Origin: Sparus aurata
Taxonomy: Eukaryota; Chordata; Actinopteri; Spariformes; Sparidae
Direction: 5' to 3'
DNA: 64,000 bases
NCBI RefSeq assembly: GCF_900880675.1
Contig: NC_044196.1
Location: 12,155,967 to 12,219,966, forward strand
Positions 23,467 to 34,944 of this stretch are shown here, one piece after another. The notes beneath the pieces were generated by a model. The model saw nothing but the letters and a program-made list of their open reading frames with translations. It was not told where the DNA came from and did not search any database. The position numbers were made by a program, and so were the translations under genes. Every line of letters begins with the position of its first letter. Position 1 is the first letter of the stretch.

Positions 23467-25340
23467 TATTTACATTTAGGGCATTTAGCAGACACTTTTG
23501 TCCAAAGCGACTTACAATAAGTGCATTTGTCACAAGAGAGAAACCACAACATATCACTGTCAATAGAGTAAAAAGAAATATAGAAACAATCGTCAAGCCC
23601 TCATCTGAGGATCGAAACTGCTATTTAAGTACTACTACTTATGCATAAGTGCTATGATTGAAGTGCTAACGATACAAACATACAAGTGCATACTTGTTTT
23701 TGTTTGTTTTTTGTTTTGGGGGGGTTGGGAGGGAGTCATGCTATGCGGGGTTGAGGTGAAGTCTGAACATATGAGTCTTGAGTCTTTTGTGGAAGGTGGA
23801 GAGTGATTCCGCTGTCCTGACATTGGCTGGGAGTTTGTTCCACCACTGAGGTGCCAAACCAGAGAAGAGTTGCAACTTCGCTGAGTGGGCTTTGTTTGCT
23901 CTCAGCAAAGGGGGTACCAGTCGGCCAGCTGATGAAGATGAGCGAAGTGCACTCTTTGGGGCATGTGGTCTGACCAGTGTTTGGAGGTAGATGGGTGCAG
24001 TTCCGTTGATGACCTTAAAGGCCAGCACCATCGTCTTGAATTGCATGCAGGCCGCAACAGGAAGCCAGTGGGGGTCATGGAGGAGGAGGGGGGGGTCACA
24101 TGGCACAATCTGGATAGATTGTAAACGAGGCGCACTGTAGCGTTCTGGATATGCTGCAAAGGTTTAGTTGCAGAGGCTTGGATTCCAGCCAAGAGGGAGT
24201 TGAAGTAGTCGCTTGGATCAGGAGTTGCGTTGCATCTTTTGTGACAAAAGACCAGATCCTGCGGATATTGTAGAGGGCAAATCTGCAGGATTGGGCCACA
24301 GCAGTGACAGTCCATCGTCAAAGATTACACCCATGTTCCTCGCCGTCAACGAAGGCGATATGTGACATCCATGACAGTGACTGACATGTCCATGTGAGGG
24401 CAGTCTTTCCCCTGGGTTCAGTTTTACTAAGGTTGAGTTTGAGGTGGTGCGCAGCTGTCCAAGCGGAGATGTCTGCCAAACATTCCATTCCATTTTCAAA
24501 AAGATAGGACAGTTGGTATACTGTGCATTCCAGGGTTTTAGAGAGGAATAAAAAAAGAGATACAGGTCTGTAGTTTTGGATGTCAGTTGAGTCTAGGATG
24601 GGTTTCTTTAGAAGTGGCTTTACTGTAGCTGTCTTGAAAGGAGCTGGAGTTAGGCCTGAAGTGAGGGAGGAGTTGATCAGAGTGGTGAGGAAAGATGTCG
24701 TGAGAGATGTCTTGGAGAAGAGAGGAGGGAATCGGGTGAAGGGAACAGGTGGTGGCATGGTTAGACGCCACTAGTTAGAGAACATCTTTAGAGGAGAGGG
24801 GACTGAAGCAGGTAGGGCCATAAGAGGTGAGGGTCGGAGGAAGTGCTTTCTGGATGGGCATAGGAGTAATTGAGGAGCTGATGTCTTTCACTTCCTTGGT
24901 AAAATAAGTTGCAAAGTCATCAGCAGTGAGGAAAGAAGGAGGGGGAGGAGGGGTGAGGAGAGAAGAGATAAGGAGAATAGTTTCCTGGGGTTTGTGGCAG
25001 AGGAGTTGATCTTTGACAGGTAGAAGGCAAATTTGGCTGCTGATACCGTTGAGGTAAAGTCAGAGAGGAGGTGGTGGTAGTGAGCAAGGTCATCAGGATG
25101 ATGTGATTTTCTCCATTTTCTCTCTGCTAGTTGTAGCACCGATCTATTGGTTCTCAGAGATTCAGACAGCCAGGGAGGTGGGGGAGAAGGTGAGAGCCAT
25201 TTGCCTCAGGGAGTGTGAGAATGAGTAGGCAGACAGTGAAATCTTCTCTGGTTTGAAGTCCTGACTGGGATTGGGTAAAGTTCATGGCTACAATTGGAGG
25301 TGGACAACGATTGCTTTGACTTCCTTAAACTCCCTAAGTC
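23467..25340 (-). mobile_element. L2-type LINE, 5'-truncated and deleted
   Basis: Minus-strand pieces in order: linker with AERKWRKSHHPDDLAHY (about 25130-25070), reverse-transcriptase start with TATVKPLLKKP and IQNYRPVSL (24700-24560), a jump at about 24490 to ISAWTAAHHLKLNLSKTE, then the C-terminal domain with LVYNLSRLCHVTP, HDPHWLPVAA and WWNKLPANVR (to about 23760). The jump removes the catalytic palm, so it cannot be active. The 3' tail has GTAAGTCGCTTTGGAC and ends in AAATGTAAAT, typical of fish L2. It sits in what would be the first intron of A3. Confidence 0.85.
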
Positions 25341-25977
25341 TTTGTTTGCCAGTCTTCGTTTGCCTGTCCTGACGCTGTAGCTGACTAAGAGTCAGCTATC
25401 TAGCCCATATGTGCTAGATTTACCTCATACAGGTTTAACTCCGCCCTGCAATCAAGCCTATTGGTCACAGCTGACTTGGGCGAAACTATCTGTTAAGACT
25501 GTTTCACAACAATTTACCCAAAAAGTAACAAGACAAGATTAATATTAAAGCTAACCGTCTTCACAGAATGCATAATATTAGATCTACAATTCCCCTTACT
25601 CACCAGCAGTAATTTCACAGCTTCTCTTTCCTGGACAAAATGTATAAGTTAACATTTTAGTTGAGAGGCCTGATTTGGATCAGGTGTGTTCTTGCTTGGT
25701 TGGAATAAAAACCTGCAGCCACATGGCCCTTTACTGGATCACTTTGACACCACTGGTTTAAAGGGACCAAATAAGCAGGTTGAAGCTTCACTTCCCTGTT
25801 TTGTTCTTGTCTCAGCTGACAGTCAGTTATCAACTCAATGAACTCTGAATGTTTAATCCTGGAGGAGAAGCGCACATCTAAACACATCAGGCTCAATAGA
25901 ATCTGCTTTCTGATCTGCTCCTGTGAAAACAAAAAGTGGATAAAACACAAACTAAATCACACAACATGTTTTTCGTT
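25341..25977. other. A3 upstream region
   Basis: After the LINE 5' junction, similarity to the A1 upstream region resumes at about 25750 (GAACTCTGAATGTTTAATCC shared with 10170-10189). A degraded ETS/IRF-like match lies near 25784. No exon was seen. Confidence 0.4.
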
Positions 25978-25983
25978 ACTTAA

Positions 25984-26020
25984 GTGTTTGCATGCGAGAA
26001 AGATGTCCCTCTTTGTGTCA
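25984..26020 (-). pseudogene. A3 first exon with mutated donor
   Basis: Same exon as at 10317 and 13698, but the donor GTAAGT reads TTAAGT here (plus-strand 25978-25983). Normal splicing to the A3 signal exon would be lost. Confidence 0.5.
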
Positions 26021-26099
26021 CCTGAAGTTTTTCCCGGAGGGAGCTGGAGGGAATAACAACAAGGGTGTAAAATGAGAAGGAGGAGGAGTCATGTGTTGT

Positions 26100-28640
26100 C
26101 CCGTAAAAGACATGTGGGACATCAAACAGACTCCATCACCGGCCTCCCTTAAATGCGTGTATCAGTTCACCAATAAAAAGTATGCCCCAACAAATACAAA
26201 CTGCTCTTTGAGTGGGAAAAAGTTTAAAAAATAGATACGTAACAACGCAGTAAAGAGCCTTTTAGTATGTTTAAAGATAACACGATCACAATTAGACAGG
26301 CTGATCAGACAAACAGAAAAACTGAACGATTTAAAAAAAAAAATGATATAAAAGTGTTACAGCCTAAGAACTATCTGTGTGTGGGTGTGAAAAAAGAAAA
26401 AGAAAAACACTCATCAGCAAAGATACCTCTCGTCTACAGAAAACTGCAGTCTGAAGCTCAGTCTCTCTGGCTCCTGCACATCATGGCTGCCAAGCCCGCT
26501 GGCACCAGCAGCACTTTATGTCACTGAGCGAAGTTGCAAGAAGTAACATGTGTGTAGCTCCACATACAGGCAAGGAGGATGAGGGCATCATCTGATTAGG
26601 ATAAACAAAAACACAACACAAACACACCCACAGCACCGGGGCTGTAACAACCGGTTACACATCACTACAGTATCCAGATGATCTCACCCAAATGAAAGCT
26701 ATGCTCATCAACTGAATCCTGTTGTTTCTGGTGTCACACCATCTGTGTAGAGGAGGCAACATACTGCTAGTCAACGTGCAATACATCCAAAATCCAAACA
26801 CCAGGGGAGAAAACGAAGAAGCAAAAGTGCGTTTTTTCTTGTGCATTTGTAACATCGACAGAACAACAGTGTTGAAATCTATTTCATACATAGCCCTCTC
26901 ACTCAACTCTGTTCTAGGATTTTCACGAGTACCCCTTTAATGTATCAGACTGCATGGGAACTAATTGATGAGTACTTAAATGTATGATTTGGGATGTTTT
27001 AAAATAATTAACACGCCTTGAAAATGACTCTGGCTAACTTGCAGAAAGGCTTGCAGGGCAGCTTGGCTGAAGGTTCACTAGATGTCTGAAACATGTCTGT
27101 ATGATCTTATCTGGCATCATCACTACAATATTTACATACTTGTATAACAGCCTGTTTATTTTCACGGGAACAATTTATTCACTGCTTGTGCTAAAAACAT
27201 AACCTGTTCTTGTGACTGATTGGCCGACTGTCTACATGAGTCAGCATCATGGTTCTTGCACAATGCATTTGCAGTTGAGAAAATATATGGAGTAATGTTT
27301 TCAGGATCAGAGCCTTCAATGTGTTTTTTAAGTTAAAGATTCTGTCTGTGACTTCACCACATCAAAACAGGAACCTGATATCACTCTTAAATTCAGATCT
27401 GTTAATACAAATGCTAACAATGGTCGACAACTTCACTGTAAAGCAGTGATGTTGTCAACTGTTAACAAACAAATCTCCATACCTGGAGGTGTGACACAAT
27501 CCTGTATGGAGGCAGTCAGCACATCTTTAACAGTCACAGTTTGTGACCATGTACATGAATCCTAAAGGTTAAATTGTGTCACTATTTCAAGGACAGATTT
27601 CAACATCTAACCCAAATCACAATGTCTTCCTACCTCAACCAAATGAAATCCTACAGATTAAATGTTATGACTGTTTCAGAAACTAAAAGTATTTGTAGTG
27701 GCCGTTTGTCAGAAAATCAATTTAACTAAAACTTGTCAAAATCAAAGAGGGCCACTTTAGCACCATGGGGTTGAATGGTACGCAGGCAAGTCATAATGTC
27801 CATTCAGAGCTCTTATTTTCTTCTTGATGATTTATTTTTCCAAAGACAAGCAAGCAAAAACAATATAACAAACAAATGCTGTTTCTTGTATGCTCTTGCA
27901 CTGGTAAAAAACCATGTGCCCACCCAGGTGCATTCTCGTCGTATCTCTGGTGTCCAGTGCTACCCAATTTACCATGAAACAAAATATAAATTAGCTGAAC
28001 AAAACAATAATATTTACCTCAAATTACTAGTAATACAAAATAATGTCACAAATTGAATCAAAATAAAACTATACTAATCAAGCAATATCAATTACAAACA
28101 AACAACCAAGTAGCTCCAACAGTATCTTTTCGTAAATTTCACAAACGTGCTTTTGCTCCATAAACCAAACCACAGACTGGATGTAAACCTTGGTTGTAGG
28201 CGTCCTAACCTAGAAGGATTTTGTCCGCCCACCATCCGCACTACTTCCTGTAGTGTGATTTATAGATTTGGAGTTTGTTTCAGTATAAAGAAGGTGGTGC
28301 AGGCACAAAAAATAGTCACAAAAACAAGTCAAACTTCTTGACTGTATGTAAAACTCCTGTCAGTGTGGTGACAGCTGCACAGACTGCTGTCATACTGTGT
28401 TGTGTGACAACAGAACTTGAATCATGATAATTAACAAATGTGTGATCAGTCTGAAACATCTTAGATGAACATTGAACTAGAGGTTTTTAACATACGTGAT
28501 CTTGTTCGCAGATTAACATCTGAACAATCAGCGTCTGGTGGATGAAGCTGCCTCGACTCTGTTCAACATCCTCCACTGTCAGATCTGTGAATGTCACAGC
28601 TGGTTTCACTCTGATGGACATCGTTACAACACACTGCCTC
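26100..28640. other. Spacer holding duplicated flank, copy 3
   Basis: 27080-27360 repeats 1110-1331 and 3140-3420. 28150-28640 repeats 3690-4060. 26720-26800 resembles 42290-42360 (CACCATCTGTGTAGAGGAGG against CGCCATCTGTGTAGAGAAGG). No coding exon or complete transposon was recognised; the short frames at 26267-26527 and 27775-28056 have no known domain. Confidence 0.5.
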
Positions 28641-28798
28641 TCCTAATGTTCTGTTTATAATGTGAACACACAGTAAATACATCTAGATTTATATCAGAGA
28701 CGTTGTTTTGATTGTTGTGTAAGTCTTTTAATATCAGACACCCAGAAGATGTCAAGACCTCAAAGAGTTTATCAGCCACAAAGTTCATTATAATAAAC

Positions 28799-28804
28799 TT
28801 TATT
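28799..28804 (-). terminator. Polyadenylation signal of A4 3' UTR
   Basis: AATAAA (minus) in the same context as the A1 and A2 signals. The A4 3' UTR runs 28805-29943. Confidence 0.5.
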
Positions 28805-29943
28805 AACACACAGAAACAGTTACAAACTGACTTTCAGCCCACTTTAAGTTCTCTTTTGGAAATATTGCATGATGTCCATGTAGGCCTTTATTACTTTAAT
28901 ACAATCCTGATATGAAAAGTGTTTTACAGCATTTAAAGGGTCGATAAAGAAATGTAATATACAAATCAATCACTTGGCAATTGACAAAATCAAAACACAG
29001 ACAGAAGTATGAAGACACAGCTGACTGAGACTGAAACAAACTCCACTCAGTACAATCACTGTGAGATGAAGAGCGCCCTCTGCTGACCTTTATCTTTAAC
29101 ACCAGCGTGAACAGATGACAGCTTTTCTTTCAGTCACAGTAACAGACAGTAAATAACAAACACAAATCAAACAGCAGCACTTCATTTCAGTTGAAGTCAA
29201 CTGCACATTACAACAAGAAAAGGTTCAAGCAGATTTCATTTCAGTCCAATAGGAAACAGAGCTTGATGAGATGTCCTGTCTAAATAATGGACGACATAAA
29301 GGTGAAGAACAAGTTTCCTCCATCAGTTCATCACTTGTTCTCTCTGACTCTTATGACTCTAAATTCAGTTATTGATCAAACTGAAGTTGTGACATATTTC
29401 TCAAAAACTGTGAGAACGAATTGAAGGATTGTGATCGTCCTCAATTGATTCTAAATCAGAAAAAAAGTTGTATCCCTGCTTGAGGGTTTAAATCCTCAAA
29501 CTCCCCTCCAGTCAGTCAGAACCATCACCTGGATGACTGACGACCTTCATCAACATGTATTGTACTAAATGTGAAATATATACTTACCACTACAGTGTAC
29601 GTAGAATAATATACAAGTTAAAGTGCAGGGAGTGTGCAAAAGTAAAGTACAAAGCTTTTAGCATAACTTAGCTGAACCGATATTTTACAACTATCAGTAT
29701 TAATTATTAACTAAGTAAGTGAAGCTAATTAGCATTTAGCCAATACAATATTATTAATATTAATGTTTTAAAGCAGAATTACAGTGATGTGATTTTCTGA
29801 ACTTACTACATTGTTTCAACACTTTATCCACCAAGGCATTGTATTCTCATTTATGATGATTATTGATCAGAAAGCATCCTTTTAGGGTCTTGACATGTGT
29901 TCACATCGGAGCAGCTTTGGATGTAAGTTGCTCAGACGATGAA

Positions 29944-30680
29944 CTATATTGATCCCCATCTCCAACTCAATGATGGCACATCAGTTCCGATGTTGACCTG
30001 TGTGATTGATGAGAGAGTAAGTTCAAACAAAGCACTGACACAAACAAAATTAGTTCCATTCAGAACAATATGAAGAACAAACACACCTTTATTATGTTGA
30101 TGAGAGCTGACAGACACCACTGAGCTGCACCTAGGAGACATATTATAGCACCAATTAAAAGAACTGCACCAGTTGCAACTTTGTCCAAATCGTGTGATGT
30201 CACTTCCTTCTTCAGCCCTCCTGCTGTGTGTTCAGCATCTGCATGAAGACAGAAAACCAGTTTTAGTATCTGATATCAGGAGCATCAACTCATCAGAGTC
30301 AAACCAACACATCAAGAACATTTATTCTAACTCAGCAAACGTAGAAATGAGACAATAAGTGACCAAATAAACAGGAAACAACAAGTAAACATCCGTCTGA
30401 CAACCAGCTGCTGGTCACACAACAGAAGTTACACCACATGACCACATGGTGGCACTAAAGCAATGTAGTGACTTATTTACCAAAACCTGCTGAGCAGAAA
30501 CTAATTTTACTTGGAGATCAAGTGAGATTTATTTCAGCGTGTTCATATTGAATTCTCCAACATGTTGTGCTTCATGTAATGTTCCTGCTTCCTCAGGTTT
30601 TTTACCACGTGTTTGGCACAAGTTTCCCATTATGCATTATTTCTTTATGAGTAACCATGGTGACCTGCCTTCAGTTAAAG
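29944..30680 (-). pseudogene. A4: 5'-truncated family A copy
   Basis: Only the 3' exons remain: tail 29944-29997, transmembrane 30087-30238 (AVLLIGAIICLLGAAQW core, intact frame), and the last bases of the stalk exon (about 30671-30680). The stalk donor reads GC instead of GT. The Gypsy fragment begins at about 30681, and the rest of the stalk, the V exon and the signal exon are missing. Like A2, the transmembrane exon has the 4-base-shorter end, so the tail is read in the alternative frame and ends after SLSWRWGSI. Confidence 0.75.
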
Positions 30681-32345
30681 CTGTTCTGGGTGGGATGAAA
30701 AATCCTGTATGTGTGGGACAGGGTACCGGTCAGGGGTCCTTGCATCATTAAGGCGACGGTAGTGACCACATGGGCGCCACCTGCCCCCGGGCTTCAGGGT
30801 GATGTGGGGGGTGAAGCAGGGGGGCTGTTACAGCGGCGTATGATGCCGAGATGCACCATGTTTTCAAACTCTGCCTTGGTGACGGTCACCTTGGCTGGAT
30901 CGAGACGTCGAACCTAGCGTAGGCTGGTGGACCGGTGGGGGTGATGTGGTGCTCTACCCCATGCTTTGTAGCAGAAGATGAGAAGGTGGGCTGTGTGAGG
31001 TGCAGAAGATGGAGAAAATAGTCTGTGGCTGAAAGCATGCCAGACAGCCTGATGGAGCTTGTTCCAATAAGGGTACATGTGTATGAACAGAAGGTGGAAG
31101 CGTTGATCAATTGGACATCCACCAGCAGGCCATAGGCGCACAGGATATCTGCGCCAAGGATAGGGAAGGTTACCTTGGCCGTGACAAAGTCTCAGCCAAA
31201 TGTCTGTCCATCAAAGCACAACTCCACATACCTGCCTGCCATTTGCAGCTACCATGGGGGGCCATGTCCGTCACCCAGGATGTCCACAGTCAATGCAGGT
31301 AGGATGCTCCGCTGCGCACCAGTGTCACACAGGAGCCCCGGACTGCGTTTCCCGCCCCTTCAAAACAGCAAGGGGATCGGCACCGCTTGGCTTTGTGTGG
31401 TAAAAACACAGTCCATTGGGTTGCCGCAGCGGGGGAGCCACTGCTGTGGCGGCAGCTGTAATGTGTCCTGTCACCATCGAGAGGGTAGCTGTTGCAGAAA
31501 CAGCTGGATGAAGAGGAAATATGGCCTGTGCTCTCCCATGAGATCCAGCATCCTGTCCATGAGTTCAGACGGCTTGTTGTCACTGAGGCCCTGGATAGAG
31601 AAAAGCCAATCAGCTCATTCTGTGTCAGAAAGCTCAGAGGCTTTCAAGAGTTGAGTCTTGAAGGTTTCATATTTCTCTTATTACAGAGGGTTTTACCCAG
31701 TGCCGACACCACATAATAGTATTTCAGGGCAATGGCTGTAATTTCCGAGAGTGCAAACTGTGCTTCTGTTTAGGCGAACCAGGCTGAGGCAGATGATTCC
31801 CAGAAGTCACCCTGCTGGAAAAATCAGCATAGACCAGCACTAAAACACAATATATGCTGGCAGTCACCAGCTTGACCAGCATATGTTTGGTGTTTTGGAG
31901 GTGGTCTATGATCGTAGCACCAAAACACAACATATTCTGGTCTTTCTGGTAGTCACCAGTAGTCACCAGAAAGACCAGCATATGTTGTGTGTTGGTGCTG
32001 GTCTATGCTGGTTTTTCCAGCAGGGCGGGCAGCTTGAGGGAGACGGCATTAGTCGACTTGTTCGTAGAGATGTCTGTGGAGGCATCCAGCAGCCAAACAT
32101 TGGAGTCAATGTCGGGGAAAATAGGAAGCGAACAACCTCTCTCTTTGACTGCTTTATCAGTCGTTTATTCACAAAAAAACAAAGACACTCCAACAGCAGG
32201 AAAAACGCCAACTCTCCTAGACCCTCCCAACTCTGTTGCCATGGTAATTCACGCACAACTCTTCATTGCCATGGATATTCACTGATGCTCACTAGGGGGC
32301 CGTCAGTAAGAGGAAAATTAAGCAGATGGTGAATTATGTCTGTTC
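30681..32345 (-). mobile_element. Ty3/Gypsy retrotransposon fragment (gag, protease, RT start)
   Basis: Minus-strand order is gag, protease, reverse transcriptase. Gag C-terminal part at about 31650-31480 (MDRMLDLMGEHRPYF-like, FIQLFLQQLP). Protease at about 31345-31080 with the active-site motif LLCDTGAQRS and later ILGADIL. Linker with DPAKVTVTKAEFE. RT start with GGRWRPCGHYRRLND and PDRYPVPHIQDFS at 30800-30690, cut off at 30681. Stops occur inside the protease region. Polymerase, RNase H, integrase and 3' LTR are missing, so it is a dead fragment. The 5' side to about 32345 may contain leader or LTR sequence, but the border is uncertain. Confidence 0.85.
31810..32025. mobile_element. 216-bp palindromic MITE inside the Gypsy gag
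   Basis: It starts CCCTGCTGGAAAAATCAGCA and ends with the near-perfect reverse complement GGTTTTTCCAGCAGGG. The inverted repeats are at least 60 bases. Repeated GACCAGCATATG and ACCAGAAAGACCAG motifs fill the arms. It has no coding capacity and interrupts the gag frame. No target duplication was recognised. Confidence 0.8.
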
Positions 32346-32889
32346 AGTCCACTACAATACTGTACATAGTTACAGTTACATACAAATTATACTTAATGCT
32401 CGTTGTGATAATTTCTGATGACATTTTTCTATTGTAAACAAATAGTTACATTAAAATAACAACAATCCTGCTAGTCATCAACTCTCTGAACTCTCAATAT
32501 TTAATCCTGAAGGAGGATCAGCAGACGTGTTGAGGTGAAAGTAAAGTTGGATTAGCTGAACTGGCTATAAACTCATTAATATCAATATTTTCCATAAATG
32601 AATAAACAAGCTGTTAATATAAAATAAGGTCCCATCACACTGTTTGAAGCTAAATTGATGGCAGGGTCCGCCACATGTAAACAAAGTAAAACAGTATGAA
32701 ATGGGTGCAATCCAAATGTCCACAGTTAGCTTGGCTTCACTCTGTTTTTATCTCCTGTGTTTCCATCTGGCAACAGTCGGATTAAGACTGCAAACTAATG
32801 TTCATTCAGCCAATCCAACCGAGGCTACAGGTTAAATTTACAGAAAATATGAGAATAAAAATAATCTGCTCAGTTTTAGTTGCGTTTAC
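32346..32889 (-). other. Duplicated B-type 5' flank
   Basis: Same block as 17351-17875 and 39540-39839 (AACTCTCAATATTTAATCCT, GTAAAGTTGGAT, CAGGGTCCGCCACATGTAAA). No coding sequence. Confidence 0.5.
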
Positions 32890-32967
32890 CTTCAGTGGGC
32901 GTGCAGGAGAAAATCAGTTAAGAGTTACAGAAGACAGAGAAAAGCTGAGATTGAGCTCCAGGTCCAT
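32890..32967 (-). pseudogene. B-type signal-peptide exon relic with 10-bp deletion
   Basis: Starts MDLELNLSFSLSS, almost identical to the intact exon at 39840-39927, and keeps the GAAG/GTAAAC donor. It is 78 rather than 88 nt long. A deletion in the hydrophobic core shifts the frame to a stop after VTLN. Confidence 0.75.
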
Positions 32968-32999
32968 TAAAACAACACAGACAGAAGGCTGAAGACAAA

Positions 33000-33608
33000 G
33001 CTGCTGCTGCAGAGGATCAGTGTCGACTCATCATGGAAGCTCTGCCTCCAAACCACCGACTGCCTTTAAAAAACGCCAAATTTCACAGTTTATAATCGTC
33101 CTGGAACCCTTTCTACAACACAACCTTACCTAATTACGCCCAGGTTGTCCTTTTTTATATCTTGACTGAACATGCTCAGGAAGAAAGAAAATGTCTGGCA
33201 CTCAGAGGAAGAGGAAGTTTACATTTTTCCAGGTTGCGCATTTGTCACTGTCTGCAGCAGAGAGGGGGAACCAAAATATTCATACATATATATATATATT
33301 CTCTGATGCCAATGTAAAGGGTTAAAAGAAGAATGAAAAAATGTCAATACAGATATTAAAAAGTCATAGAAACTGCAGTTCAGTATCTGATCAAGGTCTA
33401 ATTCATGGTTAAAAACAAGTTAAAAGTGTTTAAAATAGTCATGTGGTTTAAAAATGGGCACCCCTATCTTTTTTTATTTTATTATGTCTCAAATAGTAAT
33501 TAAACGCAGATTTCATTGTGCTCTTTTTGTTGGCGCAATACTCAGGACAGGTCACTAGGTGGCGCATAGCGCTGGGGAGGAACTTGAAACCCTTTAGAGG
33601 CATGTTCT
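33000..33608. other. Spacer, nothing recognised
   Basis: AT-rich with a short (TA)n near 33284-33298. No exon or element ends. Confidence 0.4.
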
Positions 33609-34409
33609 GCAGAATAAATCCTGCAGTTGAGCTGAACGCAAGCTAAGTTTTCTGCCTCTTTGTTCCAACATACAGGTGGGTTAATATTCCTCAAAACTAT
33701 AAGCATGTACCCCAGTATAAGGGATAACTGCATTGTGAATCCTAAGTGGGAGCGTGTACTGTTGAGAGTTGAGTCGTTTTGCAGTAAAGTGTGGAAATAG
33801 AGATGTTCGCAATATACTGCCATGCTAGGCTAGCGGACCTGTTGCTCATGAGCTCGTTAACAAGATGCAGTACAATTGAAGTTCCATGAGACATGTAAAG
33901 GGGTCTGTTTTGTTGTTACTGAGTTAACAGAGATGTGAGTGGTTGCATGAATATATGTGGGTTAGGGGAGAGACATAAGCACATTGATTTGTTATGATTT
34001 AACCAGAGCTAATGCTGAAAGCTAAAGGTTGAGAGTTACTCGCTGTCAGAATATATTGTAGTTTTATGTGTAATTTGGTAGGAGTTAAGCTGTGAAAAAC
34101 GTGACAGTAACCAAGTGAGAGATAATTGGTTTTGTCTTGTTCAGTGTATATGGACATTCATTTTGTTATTTCATGGTGCTGTTGTTTTGAATGCACTAAC
34201 ATGCTATGGATGAATGTATGTTTTCGTAAGATATTGCCATATCTGCTATCCTTGAAAGTACTGCAATTCACCTGACGCAATACTAAGTATTCTGGTTAAT
34301 ACCTCAGGAAGTCAATTGTCTAATATGTCTTTTTGTGAAGGAGAGAATAAATCCTGCAGTTGAGCTGAACGCAAGCTAAGTTTTCTGCCTCTTTGTTCCA
34401 ACATACAGA
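33609..34409 (+). repeat. Direct repeat pair with LTR-like end
   Basis: An exact repeat of about 65 bases beginning AATAAATCCTGCAGTTGAGC and ending TTGTTCCAACATACAG lies at about 33611-33676 and 34345-34410. It contains AATAAA and ends in CA-G, like an LTR R/U5 end. Sequence before each copy differs, so this could be one LTR plus a truncated second copy. No coding frame lies between. Confidence 0.45.
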
Positions 34410-34944
34410 GCTGCAGGGTTCAGAACACACCTCTCCCTGGTGCCCACCAGACCAGGGGGCAACACCAAGTAATGAAAATAGACATGAGTTGCTTCTTTGA
34501 GTCCACATCTGACCAGTACACATGCAAGACAGATGGAAATCCAACTAGGTCAAAGTTTTAGTGAAGAAATTCACTGCTGAAGGTCTCCAGACGTCACATG
34601 GTCAAAAGATTTTAAAGCCACAAGGTCAAAGTTCACGTTCAGCTCGAAGCAACGGGATTTCCCTCCGTCCTCCCTCCCGTGTATACATCTGTGGCTGGAG
34701 GGGGTTGCTGGTTTAAATCCTCGCGCTAACTGGTAAGATCCAAGCAGTTAGTGTTCTCTCTGCTAAAATCTCTCAACATGCCCTTTGAGCAAAGCACCTT
34801 TAACGGGTTCCCTTTTGATCTGGATGGACAGAAAAAAAAAAAAACGAAAAGAAAACGATTATTAAGTCAACTGTCTCACAAAAAGCAAATTGTATGTTTT
34901 GTTTCCAGCACTCAAACATTAACAAAACACAACTAAACATTCAA

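Noticed and set aside
31175..32332. Plus-strand frames of 149-159 codons
   Set aside because: They are antisense to the Gypsy gag-protease region, which has clear motifs on the minus strand.
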